A DNA stretch of 37,203 bases from an uncultured Tidjanibacter sp. (GCA_947852905.1 CANTVF010000011.1:1-37203); one strand, 5' to 3'. Positions 8,953-18,312 are shown, counted from the first letter of the stretch. Program-made: numbers and translations. Notes: generated from the sequence alone by a model not told the origin.

Positions 8953-9324
8953 ATGATACACAAGATATCCGGCACCGTCATACAAGGCAACAGAATAGGC
9001 CGGACATTGCGATTCCCTACCGCAAACATAGCCCTCGACGACGACATTCCGGTGCGGGACGGCGTCTATGCCGCAGAAGTACGCACCGAAGGTAAAATAT
9101 GGCCGGCTATGGTGAACATAGGCACACGCCCCACCGTCACCGACAACGGCAAACGTTTCGCCGAAGCTCATCTGTTCGGATTCGACGGTGACCTTTACGG
9201 CCGTACAATAACGATTTTCCTGTTGCAATACATACGCGGCGAACGCCGATTCACCGGTCTGGATGCACTGAACGAACAGTTACAGTTGGACAAACAGAAT
9301 ATTTTAAATTTATTTAACAAATAA
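8953..9324 (+). CDS. Free-standing riboflavin kinase
   Basis: This enzyme converts riboflavin and ATP to FMN. The 123-aa product corresponds only to the C-terminal kinase half of bifunctional RibF (about 310 aa). It keeps the kinase signatures: GRTLRFPTAN (the PTAN motif), GVYAAEV, MVNIGTRPTV, and EAHLFGFDGDLYG with its catalytic Glu. The FAD-synthetase half is absent. Upstream in-frame sequence is antisense to the protease gene and has no nucleotidyltransferase motifs, and a -7 box lies 22 bp before this ATG, so I regard the short form as genuine. It is followed after 32 bp by a flavoprotein gene, a sensible flavin pairing. A truncated relic is possible but unlikely given the intact motifs and promoter. 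Confidence 0.88.
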   Translation: MIHKISGTVIQGNRIGRTLRFPTANIALDDDIPVRDGVYAAEVRTEGKIWPAMVNIGTRPTVTDNGKRFAEAHLFGFDGDLYGRTITIFLLQYIRGERRFTGLDALNEQLQLDKQNILNLFNK

Positions 9325-9356
9325 AGACGCAATATTAAAAATATTGCGCATTAAAC

Positions 9357-9965
9357 GTGGATATATTAATCATAAACGGGAGTCCCCGCAAAAACGGCAA
9401 TCTGTCGCGCATGTTGGATGCAATCGCGGATGCAGCCTCCACCGCAGGCGCAGACACACATACGGTCCGCATCGACGACATGAGAATAACGCCCTGCAAG
9501 GGCTGCATGGCCTGCCGTACCGGACACCGATGCATTCTGCCGGAAGACGACGCGCAAGCAACGCTGAAAGCCATACGCAAATGCGATGTGCTCGTGGTCG
9601 GGGCGCCATGTTATTGGGGTAACATGCCGGGAACACTCAAGATACTGTTCGACAGAATAGTATACGGCATGATGGGCGAAAGCCGCAGAGGTCTGCCGCA
9701 TCCGTTGCTCAAGGGCAAGAAAGCCATACTGATAACTACAGGCACGACTCCATATCCTTTCAACAGGCTTTTCGGGCAGACCGCAGGCACCGTCCGGTCG
9801 CTGAAAGAGATACTGAAGTGGAGCGGTTTCGACATAACCGCCGCCATACAGCGCGGTGGAACAAAACAGAATCCGGTAGACGAAAAAGACCTTGAAAAAT
9901 GCAGAAAGGCTATCCGAAAAACAATGACAGCCGTTATAAAGCACTCCGGCAGCAAGCGCCATTAA
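9357..9965 (+). CDS. Flavodoxin-like NAD(P)H-dependent FMN reductase
   Basis: The 202-aa protein has the flavodoxin-like fold of the NADPH-dependent FMN reductase or multimeric flavodoxin family. IINGSPRKNGN (residues 5-15) binds the FMN phosphate, and APCYWGNMPGTLKILFDR matches the second flavin-binding loop. Four cysteines (47, 50, 53, 59) in PCKGCMACRTGHRC resemble the cluster-binding motif of iron-sulfur flavoproteins, so a 4Fe-4S centre is possible. The start is GTG at 9357, which places the conserved DILIINGSP at the extreme N-terminus as in relatives. It probably shares the riboflavin kinase transcript and lies 48 bp before ahcY. The electron partner is unknown. Confidence 0.87.
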   Translation: MDILIINGSPRKNGNLSRMLDAIADAASTAGADTHTVRIDDMRITPCKGCMACRTGHRCILPEDDAQATLKAIRKCDVLVVGAPCYWGNMPGTLKILFDRIVYGMMGESRRGLPHPLLKGKKAILITTGTTPYPFNRLFGQTAGTVRSLKEILKWSGFDITAAIQRGGTKQNPVDEKDLEKCRKAIRKTMTAVIKHSGSKRH

Positions 9966-10013
9966 TAAATTATACATATAATAACACGAAATTAATTAAA
10001 ATAATTTAAAAAC

Positions 10014-11432
10014 ATGTTTATAGATACTACAATTCCTTACAAAGTAGCCGACATGTCTTTGGAAGACTGGGGACGGAAAGAGATCGAGATCGCCGAAAAG
10101 GAGATGCCGGGACTTATGGCCGTGAGACGCAAATACGCCCCGCACAAACCGCTGGCCGGCGCACGTGTAATGGGATCGCTGCACATGACCATACAAACGG
10201 CCGTCCTCATCGAAACGCTCGTGGAACTCGGAGCCGACGTCCGCTGGTGCAGCTGCAACATATTCTCCACACAGGATCATGCGGCGGCGGCCATAGCCGC
10301 GCGCGGAGTACCCGTATTCGCGTGGAAAGGCGAATCGCTCGAAGAATACTGGTGGTGTACGGCCATGGCAATGAGCTTTCCCGGAGGCAAAGGGCCCAAC
10401 CTCATAGTAGACGACGGTGGCGACGCCACACTTCTGATACACCAAGGAGTCGCAGCCGAAAACGATCCCACCGTACTGGACCGTACCCCTGCGTCGCACG
10501 AAGAGGCGGCCATAATCGAGACGCTGCGCCGCTGTCTGGCCGAAGATCCCGGAAAATGGCATCGCACCGCAGCAGAATGGAAAGGCGTTTCGGAAGAGAC
10601 AACGACCGGAGTACACCGTCTGTACCAGATGCAGGAACGCGGCGAACTCATGGTACCGGCCATCAACGTAAACGACTCCGTGACCAAAAGCAAGTTCGAC
10701 AATCTTTACGGCTGCCGGGAATCGCTGGCCGACGGAATCAAACGCGCCACCGACGTCATGATAGCCGGTAAGATTGTCGTCGTGTGCGGATACGGCGACG
10801 TGGGCAAAGGATGCGCGGCGAGCATGCGCTCTTACGGAGCACGAGTGATCGTGACCGAGATAGATCCCATATGCGCACTTCAGGCGGCAATGGAAGGTTA
10901 CGAGGTCAAGACCGTAGAGGACGCTCTGCCGGAAGGCAACATATACGTCACCTGCACCGGCAACCGGGACATCATAACCCTCGAACACATGAAAGGCATG
11001 CGCGATCAGGCCATAGTGTGCAACATAGGACATTTCGACAACGAAATACAGATGGCGAGACTCGATGCCGAAGAGGGAGTCGCTAAAACCGTCATCAAAC
11101 CGCAGGTGGACAAATACACCTTCCCAGACGGCCACTCCATATTCGTGCTCGCCGAAGGACGTCTCGTCAACCTCGGCTGCGCTACGGGACACCCCTCGTT
11201 CGTGATGAGCAACTCGTTCACCAATCAGGCGCTCGCACAAATGGCTCTGTGGGCCGAACGTAACACGCCCGTCGCTGGTGTGAGGTGCCTGCCCAAATAC
11301 CTCGACGAAGAGGTGGCGCGTCTTCACCTCGAACAACTGGGTGTGCATCTGACGCACCTGACGCCGGAGCAGGCCGCCTACATAGGCGTCAATCCGGAAG
11401 GTCCGTTCAAGTCGGACATATACCGTTACTGA
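10014..11432 (+). CDS. ahcY: Adenosylhomocysteinase (S-adenosylhomocysteine hydrolase)
   Basis: AhcY splits S-adenosylhomocysteine into adenosine and homocysteine in the cytoplasm, relieving product inhibition of methyltransferases. The 472-aa protein is full length. Visible family segments are [35 protein letters not shown], the NAD-binding GYGDVGKG (residues 259-266), and the C-terminal end DKYRY-like SDIYRY. Catalytic Asp, Lys and His regions appear intact. It follows the flavoprotein gene by 48 very AT-rich bases with no recognisable -7 box and no room for a SAH riboswitch. It may therefore be read from the riboflavin kinase promoter. It is one of the most reliable calls here. Confidence 0.97.
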   Translation: MFIDTTIPYKVADMSLEDWGRKEIEIAEKEMPGLMAVRRKYAPHKPLAGARVMGSLHMTIQTAVLIETLVELGADVRWCSCNIFSTQDHAAAAIAARGVPVFAWKGESLEEYWWCTAMAMSFPGGKGPNLIVDDGGDATLLIHQGVAAENDPTVLDRTPASHEEAAIIETLRRCLAEDPGKWHRTAAEWKGVSEETTTGVHRLYQMQERGELMVPAINVNDSVTKSKFDNLYGCRESLADGIKRATDVMIAGKIVVVCGYGDVGKGCAASMRSYGARVIVTEIDPICALQAAMEGYEVKTVEDALPEGNIYVTCTGNRDIITLEHMKGMRDQAIVCNIGHFDNEIQMARLDAEEGVAKTVIKPQVDKYTFPDGHSIFVLAEGRLVNLGCATGHPSFVMSNSFTNQALAQMALWAERNTPVAGVRCLPKYLDEEVARLHLEQLGVHLTHLTPEQAAYIGVNPEGPFKSDIYRY

Positions 11433-11447
11433 TATACGGCAAGCCTC

Positions 11448-11482
11448 GCCTCCCGCACTTTTTCACCGAATATGCGGGAGGC
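11448..11482 (+). terminator. Hairpin after ahcY, possible terminator
   Basis: A 10-bp perfect stem (GCCTCCCGCA at 11448-11457 with its complement at 11473-11482) lies 16 bp after the ahcY stop. The T-run is inside the 15-nt loop and no U-tract follows the stem, so intrinsic termination is uncertain. Confidence 0.45.
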
Positions 11483-11681
11483 CGGCACCGTAACCGGCAC
11501 ATACGAAGCCAGAAAAGCGCTCCGCCGTTATCGCACCGGGCGTAAAAGGGACGTCACCACGCAAGAAGTACCCGACAACACTATTACGCGCAAGACCAAC
11601 GACAAAAATACGAGACCACTGCCGCACGCAAGCGACAACAGCTATCGTTCACAGACAAAAATCAAGAGAAAAGTCTCCGCC

Positions 11682-13745
11682 ATGGAAACCAAAATAAAAT
11701 TCTCGGACATACTTCGATACATATTATTGGGAGCTATCGTATGCGCATTCGCCGTATCGGGTTTCTTCGGCGACACGATAGGCAAGGAAATACGGTTCTC
11801 TGAAATCGTCGAAGATGCGCACGAGGGATTCTCCGAGGCCCATGCCGTAATATATCTCGTGGTATTCCTCGCCGTATCGTTTTTCACCGGTCTGTTGCTC
11901 CAATCCGTCAGAATATGGTTCGAAGGATTAGCTATCAAACTGCTGGAGCATATCCGCAGATGCACAGCCGACACGATACGCATGGGAAAGGCTCGCGAGA
12001 TACACAGACGTACAGCCGAATACTGCCGCAGAATCGTAACGAGACGCTCAGGCAGACTACAATCCGTCCCCGGTCTGCGACCGGAGACAACGGCATCCCG
12101 CAGCGGAACGAACGAAAAGAATCGCAAACGGTTGCGCAAATCGGCTACACGGATACTGCACATACTCATATACGGCTCGGTATATCAAGTATGTTACGGT
12201 CTACGGTACGGCAAACGTTACCGCAGCGACATCCCATACTGGATATACCTCTCCAACGAGCCGGACGCAACGCTCGCACGCCTGAGCGAATTCGTTCAAC
12301 AGGACGACAACCGCAACGGACACGAATCGCTCTACATGAACCAGCTGTTCATGGGACTAAGTTTCCTTTCGCTGATACTCCTGTGCCTTTCACTGTCAGT
12401 CCACGATGCAATCGGCGACTATAAGTTGACAGTCGTATTCGCCGTATCGCTGATCGTCACCCGCATGCTCGCACGAATGTTCGCCTTAGAATACATCAAA
12501 ACGGTCAACATTACCGCCGAGGCCATAGACACGCAACGTAACGCCAACGACACCAACGATCCCAATGGCATCAAGACATACAACAGCCTTATATACAAAT
12601 CTCTCGGACGCAACATACCGCACGTATACGTATTGATGCGCACTACGGGACGAAACCTCGGCCACATCAGGGAGGCGCTCGACTCGATAGCCATGCAGCG
12701 CTACCCGAAATGCAGCGTCATAATACTCGAAGACGTTCCCGCCGAAGGCGAACGCAACGCAGGACTCGACGAAATACTCGGATCGTCGAATGACAGCCGA
12801 CACACCCTCTCGATAATATACAAACGGGCAGAACGACATCTCGGCGCGGCGGCGGCATCGATAGAAATACGAAGGCATTTCATGGACACGGCCGCGGAAG
12901 GGGACATAGCCGTGTTGCTCGATGACGACGACCGGCTCGCACGCCCCGACGCCGTTTCGGAAATAGTGCTGCGCATGAATGCGGCCGATGCCGACATGTG
13001 CCTCTGCGCGTTCGCCAACATCAACGACATGAACTTCGTGCTGTCCAACAACCGCGGATACTACCATAACAGGGTCATAGTACCGGCAATAGCGAACAAA
13101 CCGCGTGCTATAAGGTTTTCCGACTATCCGGAACTGACCTATACCGATACGCTCGGCTGGACGAAATGTTATCGTTACGATCTGATGAAACGTTACCTGA
13201 ATAGCGTCGAAGAGTTCGACAACACCCTCGATGCAGAGTACAGGTTCGCCTCGCAACCCGCTTACGAAGATTTCTACGATTTCGTATGCTACCTGTTCTC
13301 CACGACACGCATCACCGCTGTGGAACGTCCCGTATACAAATACCGCAACCACCCGGAAAGTATCACCGCACGGCCTACCGTAGAGGCATTCAGATTCCAA
13401 CGCACTCATTTTCTGGCCTATCTGCACGATGCCGTACAATACGGCAAGACGCACGAATGGGCAATGATACCGGAAGCCGAACAGGCTGCCGACCATTTCA
13501 TAGCCTACAAGATAGGCGTCATCCGAGACATCATAGCGACAAAACTCAAAGGCAATGCGGCCTTCAAACCGCCGCAGGGATATACGCAGGATAGATTTTT
13601 CAATGACGCCGTCGCCGCTACAGGCCTCGACGCGACGAAAGTACAGGCCGACATAGACTCGATGTCCAAAAACGGAACCCTGAAATGCGATGCCGCGATA
13701 CTCTCCGACACGGCTCGCAAAGAACTTACCGGAGACAAGGCCTAA
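11682..13745 (+). CDS. Multi-spanning membrane protein with GT2-type glycosyltransferase domain
   Basis: The 687-aa protein has four likely membrane helices (about residues 11-30, 55-75, 221-241, 248-268). A strongly basic Arg-rich loop (about 90-160) separates the two pairs. From residue 315 there is a GT-A fold: YVLMRTTGRNLGHIREALDSI, then YPKCSVIILED, then the metal- and nucleotide-binding run LLDDDD (412-417). A glycosyl transfer reaction on the cytoplasmic face of the membrane is inferred. The C-terminal part (about 560-687) is helical and unrecognised. I chose the ATG at 11682 because the 70 residues that an ATG at 11472 would add are Arg/Thr-rich and unlike a protein start. No polysaccharide cluster surrounds it, so donor and acceptor are unknown. 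Confidence 0.75.
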   Translation: METKIKFSDILRYILLGAIVCAFAVSGFFGDTIGKEIRFSEIVEDAHEGFSEAHAVIYLVVFLAVSFFTGLLLQSVRIWFEGLAIKLLEHIRRCTADTIRMGKAREIHRRTAEYCRRIVTRRSGRLQSVPGLRPETTASRSGTNEKNRKRLRKSATRILHILIYGSVYQVCYGLRYGKRYRSDIPYWIYLSNEPDATLARLSEFVQQDDNRNGHESLYMNQLFMGLSFLSLILLCLSLSVHDAIGDYKLTVVFAVSLIVTRMLARMFALEYIKTVNITAEAIDTQRNANDTNDPNGIKTYNSLIYKSLGRNIPHVYVLMRTTGRNLGHIREALDSIAMQRYPKCSVIILEDVPAEGERNAGLDEILGSSNDSRHTLSIIYKRAERHLGAAAASIEIRRHFMDTAAEGDIAVLLDDDDRLARPDAVSEIVLRMNAADADMCLCAFANINDMNFVLSNNRGYYHNRVIVPAIANKPRAIRFSDYPELTYTDTLGWTKCYRYDLMKRYLNSVEEFDNTLDAEYRFASQPAYEDFYDFVCYLFSTTRITAVERPVYKYRNHPESITARPTVEAFRFQRTHFLAYLHDAVQYGKTHEWAMIPEAEQAADHFIAYKIGVIRDIIATKLKGNAAFKPPQGYTQDRFFNDAVAATGLDATKVQADIDSMSKNGTLKCDAAILSDTARKELTGDKA

Positions 13746-13905
13746 TTGCCGGTCAGTACAATATACCGGCCGACAATCGTGACAATCGGCGAACACGACA
13801 CGACTTGCCATAACCGCCTATTGCGGACGAATAACCCTGCAACACCACCGCACCCGGGGACGCATACTTCAGGATTACATACAGAAACTAAATAAAAACG
13901 CAAAC

Positions 13906-14274
13906 ATGAAAGCACTGTCCACAATATTGCTGCTCGTCTGCTCCAATGCATTCATGACCGTAGCGTGGTACGGCCATCTGAAATTCAACTCCATACAGGG
14001 AGCCAATCCGCGTCCGCTGATTCTGACCATACTGATAAGCTGGGGCATCGCATTCTTCGAATATTGTTTCCAAGTGCCCGCCAACCGCATAGGTTTCGCG
14101 GATAACGGAGGCCCGTTCTCGCTCATCCAGCTGAAAATAATACAGGAAGTCATATCGTTGGTGGTATTCACGGTATTCGCCCTTCTCGTATTCAAAACCG
14201 AAACACTCCGCTGGAATCATCTCGCCGCGTTCGTGTGCATCGTCCTCGCCGTATATTTCGTATTCAAGAAATAA
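13906..14274 (+). CDS. DUF486 / DMT-superfamily small membrane protein
   Basis: The 122-aa protein is made of four hydrophobic helices and ends VYFVFKK, fitting the DUF486 family of the drug/metabolite transporter superfamily. These small four-helix proteins presumably work as dimers, and their transport substrate is not known. The central segment FFEYCFQVPANRIG is characteristic of the family. It stands 160 bp after the glycosyltransferase gene with no clear -7 box. It is the last gene before the repeat array. Confidence 0.88.
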   Translation: MKALSTILLLVCSNAFMTVAWYGHLKFNSIQGANPRPLILTILISWGIAFFEYCFQVPANRIGFADNGGPFSLIQLKIIQEVISLVVFTVFALLVFKTETLRWNHLAAFVCIVLAVYFVFKK

Positions 14275-14842
14275 CCTTCCGTCCGGCACAGGCAAGTTGT
14301 CCGCTCCGACTGGATGCGGATTGCAGAAGCTTGTCATCATACGGCGGATGTACAGGCGCCAAAAAACTCCTGCAAACAACTGTCATTCCGGCGGGCGCGA
14401 AACGATATTAAGAATATCGTCCGCTTACCGCCCGACTCGGCTCGAACGTACACAAGACGAACATCCATTATCCGGGATAACGACATGCCCGGAAATGCAG
14501 GACTTCCGGCCTGCCCACCCTTTCCTTGCGATCGTCCTAAAACAACACGAAGCATGGATCATGCTATTGACGAAAACCTTTTCCACACGACTTCTCTGTC
14601 GTAAACAATGTCGTCCACACAACGCATTGCCAGTCGATCCGCCAATCTCCACACACCTCGCCACACGACAGGATAACGGTTCGGAGCCGAGCGAAATATT
14701 ACGCTACCACATTATACGGAATACACATCGGCAATACAAGAACGCACAACCGGACAAACGGCATACACCTTCCCGGACGGGACGCTCCGGAACAAAAAAA
14801 CGGGACAACGAATACGATAGTCGCTCCTGCAAATGTATGACG
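14275..14842. other. Non-coding interval with a decayed repeat end
   Basis: I see no supported gene. A short inverted repeat (CGATATT/AATATCG at 14405-14421) is the only local structure. From about 14765 onward the sequence looks like a heavily decayed further copy of the tandem unit that begins cleanly at 14843. Confidence 0.5.
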
Positions 14843-15028
14843 GATACCGTCGCAGCGAAATACCGTACACGCAACCCGCAACAGATAACGTTTCGTCACC
14901 GAAAGCAAGATCCGCGAATGTAAACCCGGTCAAACAAATAGCGTAACGGGATAAACGACACGGCAACGCAAAAGGCAAAACCGAACAAAAGTCCGCGACG
15001 TTTCTATCGAGCGCTCCAAAATAAAAAC

Positions 15029-15056
15029 GGGGCAACGACATTGCTGTAATTGCCCC
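15029..15056 (-). terminator. Terminator hairpin, distal copy in the rpoD 3' array
   Basis: GGGGCAA and TTGCCCC form a 7-bp stem, with an inner 3-bp stem and TTGC-type loop. On the minus strand it is followed by GTTTTTATTTT. It is the farthest of three copies from rpoD. Confidence 0.75.
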
Positions 15057-15255
15057 AAATATGCGTTTACGGATATCGTCGCAGCGACATACAGCACACG
15101 CAACACACGACAGACAACGTTTCGTCACCGGAGCAAGATACGCGAATGCAAACACGGTCAAACAAATACGTACGGGACAAACGACACGGCAACTCAAAAG
15201 ATAAAACCGAACAAAAGTCCGCGACGTTTCTATCGAGCGCTCCAAAATAAAAAAC

Positions 15256-15283
15256 GGGGCAACGACATTGCTGTCATTGCCCC
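15256..15283 (-). terminator. Terminator hairpin, middle copy in the rpoD 3' array
   Basis: The same stem as the distal copy (GGGGCAA/TTGCCCC), followed on the minus strand by GTTTTTTATTTT. Both arms are perfectly paired. Confidence 0.78.
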
Positions 15284-15483
15284 AAATATACGTTACGGAT
15301 ATCGTCGCAGCGACATACAGCACACGCAACCCACGACAGACAACGTTTCGTCACCGAAAGCAAGATCCGCGAATGTAAACCCGGTCAAACCAATAGCGTA
15401 ACAGGATAGACGACACGGCAACGCAAAAGGCAAACCGAACAAAAGTCCGCGACGTTTCTATCGAGCGCTCCAAAATAAAAAAC

Positions 15484-15511
15484 GGGGCAACGACATTGCT
15501 GCCATTACCCC
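15484..15511 (-). terminator. Terminator hairpin nearest rpoD
   Basis: This copy lies 55 bp after the rpoD stop codon. One arm carries a change (GGGGTAA on the minus strand) that leaves a G-T pair. It is followed by GTTTTTTATTTT, so it should still act as the first rpoD terminator. Confidence 0.8.
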
Positions 15512-15565
15512 AAATATGCGTTACGGATACCGTCGCAGCGACATACCGCACGAACGTTTCCGCAT

Positions 15566-16426
15566 CTATCCCAAATATGATTTCAGGAACTTGTTACGCG
15601 AACTGTGACGCAGACGACGGATAGCCTTTTCCTTGATCTGACGCACTCTTTCACGTGTCAGACCGAACTCCTCGCCTATCTCCTCAAGCGTCATCTCCGG
15701 ACAACCTATGCCGAAGAAATAGCGTATGATATCGCGTTCGCGGTCGGTCAGGGTAGCCAACGCACGCTCCACCTCCGTCGAAAGAGACTCGTTCATAAGA
15801 CCGCGGTCGGCATTGGGTGAGTCGGCATTGACAAGCACGTCGAGCAGGTTGTTGTCCTCACCGTCGGAGAAAGGCGCGTCCACAGAAACGTGACGCCCCG
15901 ATACACGCAACGTATCCGAAACCTTTTCTTTCGGAAGATCGAGCGCACTGGCCAACTCCTCCGGCGACGGGGTACGCTCGTGTTCCTGCTCGAAACGGGC
16001 GAAAGCCTTGTTGATCTTGTTCAACGACCCCACCTGATTGAGCGGCAGACGCACGATACGCGACTGTTCCGCCAAAGCCTGCAGAATGGACTGACGTATC
16101 CACCATACGGCATAGGATATGAACTTGAAACCTCTGGTCTCGTCGAATTTCTCGGCCGCCTTTATAAGTCCCAGATTGCCTTCGTTGATAAGGTCGGGAA
16201 GGCTCAATCCCTGATTCTGGTACTGTTTGGCCACCGACACCACGAAACGCAGGTTAGCCTTGGTGAGTTTCTCCAGTGCCTCCTGATCACCTTTCTTTAT
16301 ACGCTGGGCGAGTTCCACCTCTTCCTCCACCGTAATAAGATCCTCCTTGCCTATCTCCTGCAAATACTTGTCGAGAGATGCGCTTTCACGGTTAGTGATC
16401 GACTTTGTAATCTTTAGTTGCCTCAT
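15566..16426 (-). CDS. rpoD: Primary sigma factor RpoD (sigma-70, short Bacteroidetes type)
   Basis: This 286-aa protein is the housekeeping sigma subunit that directs RNA polymerase to promoters. It begins directly at region 1.2 ([16 protein letters not shown]) and lacks the acidic region 1.1 and the non-conserved insert of proteobacterial RpoD. This is the normal state in Bacteroidetes. Region 2 contains [30 protein letters not shown] and [13 protein letters not shown]. Region 4 ends with the helix-turn-helix [27 protein letters not shown]. It fits the TAnnTTTG promoters seen in the window. The transcript is followed by the tandem terminator array. Confidence 0.97.
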   Translation of the reverse strand: MRQLKITKSITNRESASLDKYLQEIGKEDLITVEEEVELAQRIKKGDQEALEKLTKANLRFVVSVAKQYQNQGLSLPDLINEGNLGLIKAAEKFDETRGFKFISYAVWWIRQSILQALAEQSRIVRLPLNQVGSLNKINKAFARFEQEHERTPSPEELASALDLPKEKVSDTLRVSGRHVSVDAPFSDGEDNNLLDVLVNADSPNADRGLMNESLSTEVERALATLTDRERDIIRYFFGIGCPEMTLEEIGEEFGLTRERVRQIKEKAIRRLRHSSRNKFLKSYLG

Positions 16427-16504
16427 TATATCGTTTTTAGTAAATATTTGTCATAGTCCCGCGCAACGGCGCCGTGCGACTGTCATACTACGGAAAATCG
16501 CCGG

Positions 16505-16556
16505 AAAAACCAGCCCGGCTTCCGCACTGCTCCGTTCGATATGCGGCTGCCGGGCT
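16505..16556 (-). terminator. Intrinsic terminator of htrA
   Basis: The arms AGCCCGGC/GCCGGGCT (8 bp) plus CCGCA/TGCGG (5 bp) form a long hairpin. On the minus strand it is followed by GGTTTTTCC, about 35 bp after the htrA stop. Confidence 0.85.
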
Positions 16557-16591
16557 GTTACGACTTCGTTGCGCCTAACCGGTAAGAACCG

Positions 16592-18067
16592 TTATTCGAT
16601 CAGCGTATAGCTTACTCCGCGACCGTTGGGGTACACGCCGTCTATACTCCTTACCGGACCGGCTATCCTGTTCAGATCGTCAACCGACCTGACCGGTCTT
16701 TCATTCACATGAGTGATGATAAATCCGTTCCTCACACGTGCACGGGCCAGAACACCGTCTTCGTCTATACCCGTTACCCTAACACCGCCGTCGATACGCA
16801 ACTCTTTGGCCGCCTTGTCGCTGATCTCGGCAAACCTGCCGCCCAGCTCTTCGGCCGCATCGACATAATCACGGCTCAGCAGTTCCGCTTTACCTGCCTT
16901 ATTACGCAGGACTACCTCCATTTGTTTCGTTTTTCCGTTTCTTTTTACGGAAATATTTATTTTATCGTTCGGACGGTAACGCGACATGATCTCACCGAGA
17001 TTGACATTGTTGCCGAGCGTCGTCCCGTCCACCTCTGTAATGACGTCGCCTTTGCGCACTCCGGCAGCCTCCGCGGCTCCGCCTTCGGTCACTTCCGCCA
17101 CATAAACGCCGCCGACGCCGTCGATTCCGTACTCTTCACCGAAACGTTCCACGAATTCTTCGTCTATGTCCCTGTATGCTATGCCGAGCAAAGCCCTCTG
17201 CACGACACCGTACTCCTTCAGATCGACTACGACCTTGCGTACAATGGAACTAGGTATGGCGAACGAATATCCCATATAGGTACCAGTCTGGCTCTTTATA
17301 AGAGTATTGATGCCGACCAATTCGCCAGCCGTATTGACGAGCGCTCCGCCGCTGTTGCCGGGATTGACCGCGGCATCGGTCTGTATGAACGACTCCACCC
17401 TGTACTGATTCGGGATAGCGCCCAGATTACGCGACTTGGCGCTGACTATACCTGCGGTAATGGTAGACTGCAGATCGAACGGACTGCCTATAGCAAGTAC
17501 CCATTCTCCGAGCCTCAACGCATCGGAGTCGCCGAATGCCAGCGAAGGCAACCCCTCGCCGTCTATCTTTATCAACGCCACTTCGGTGGTCGGGTCGGTA
17601 CCCACTATCTCGGCCGGGAACACACGTCCGTCGTAAAGTTTCACCTTCAACTCGGTAGCGTTGTTTATGACATGGTGATTGGTAACTATGTAACCGTCCG
17701 GCGATATTATAACTCCTGAGCCGCCCGCCCTGATCTCGCGCGAGCGGGAACCGCCGGAATATCCCTGCGGTATTCCGAAAAACTCCAGAAAAGGATCCAC
17801 CGAGCGGACGGCCACCTGCTGTGTCACCTCTATATTGACCACAGCGGGCACGGCATTTTCGGCCGCATATGTCAGATCAGGATACTCGCGGGGAGTGTAT
17901 GAAGTGAAATGGGCGGCGGGAGCCTTATCCGTCTCCACAACACGCTCGACGACTCGGCTCTCGCCGGCCCCTTTCATGTAATTCGTTTTGGTAATGAAAT
18001 AGGTCGTTCCGCTGCCGACCAACAATGCGGCAGCGACGATGCCCGCATAAATCCACTTTCTTTCCAT
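16592..18067 (-). CDS. htrA: HtrA/Deg-family periplasmic serine protease
   Basis: A Do-family protease and chaperone for misfolded envelope proteins. The 491-aa product starts MERKW, followed by a membrane or signal segment (residues 5-25). The trypsin-like domain has IVTNHHVI with His132 and NPGNSGG with Ser239. At the position of the catalytic Asp (DPxxDIAL in DegP) it reads DPTTEVALI, so residue 162 is Glu. PDZ1 spans about residues 285-390. A second, shorter PDZ-like domain near the C-terminus contains VRVTGIDEDGVLARA. I chose the ATG at 18067 because the upstream in-frame ATG at 18106 adds 13 residues before the signal segment. It has its own terminator at 16505-16556. Confidence 0.93.
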   Translation of the reverse strand: MERKWIYAGIVAAALLVGSGTTYFITKTNYMKGAGESRVVERVVETDKAPAAHFTSYTPREYPDLTYAAENAVPAVVNIEVTQQVAVRSVDPFLEFFGIPQGYSGGSRSREIRAGGSGVIISPDGYIVTNHHVINNATELKVKLYDGRVFPAEIVGTDPTTEVALIKIDGEGLPSLAFGDSDALRLGEWVLAIGSPFDLQSTITAGIVSAKSRNLGAIPNQYRVESFIQTDAAVNPGNSGGALVNTAGELVGINTLIKSQTGTYMGYSFAIPSSIVRKVVVDLKEYGVVQRALLGIAYRDIDEEFVERFGEEYGIDGVGGVYVAEVTEGGAAEAAGVRKGDVITEVDGTTLGNNVNLGEIMSRYRPNDKINISVKRNGKTKQMEVVLRNKAGKAELLSRDYVDAAEELGGRFAEISDKAAKELRIDGGVRVTGIDEDGVLARARVRNGFIITHVNERPVRSVDDLNRIAGPVRSIDGVYPNGRGVSYTLIE

Positions 18068-18312
18068 AATGCTTTTACGATATTTTAAATTTACGATACT
18101 TTCCAATTCCCCGGCCGCACTGTAGGCAATGCCCTTCTCGCGATGCGGCGGATAACCAAAACGTACAATTTCATATCATAGGCATTCGAATCGGATTCAA
18201 TACGGCGGCCACACTATACAAATCGCGGCCCCCGAAGGTTTTACGTCAACACTTTACAAACGTCCACACCGGTACCGTTATTGTGTCCGGAACGTCCGAC
18301 GCAAAAAATCGT

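Larger units (their letters stand above)
14843..15525 (-). repeat. Three tandem ~227-bp copies of the rpoD 3' flank
   Basis: Units run 14843-15071, 15072-15297 and 15298-15525, with periods of 229, 226 and 228 bp. They are highly similar, differing by scattered substitutions and small indels. Each contains, in plus-strand order, GATA[TC]CGTCGCAGCGA, AACGTTTCGTCACCG, GTCCGCGACGTTTCTATCG, GAGCGCTC, and a hairpin with a T-tract on the minus strand. A fourth, partial start (15526-15545) joins the end of rpoD. The period is not a multiple of three, so the open frames spanning the array are not protein repeats. Confidence 0.93.

Noticed and set aside
9966-10013. SAH riboswitch in front of ahcY
   Set aside because: Only 48 AT-rich bases separate ahcY from the previous gene, with no GC-rich aptamer core.
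9996-11357. 453-codon open frame on the minus strand
   Set aside because: It is the antisense shadow of ahcY, which is certain.
12486-13811. 441-codon open frame on the minus strand
   Set aside because: It is antisense to the glycosyltransferase gene, which has clear GT-A motifs. The frame shows none.
14297-14923. 208-codon plus-strand frame after the DUF486 gene
   Set aside because: Its composition is rich in Arg, Thr and His without domains, it runs into the repeat array, and no promoter precedes it.
14712-15329. Apparent 205-aa repeat protein on the minus strand
   Set aside because: It spans the tandem array, but the unit lengths (226-229 bp) are not multiples of three, so the protein does not repeat in frame. 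The units contain terminators.
14843-15525. CRISPR array
   Set aside because: The units are ~227 bp and contiguous with similar spacers. There are no short repeats with unique spacers and no cas genes.
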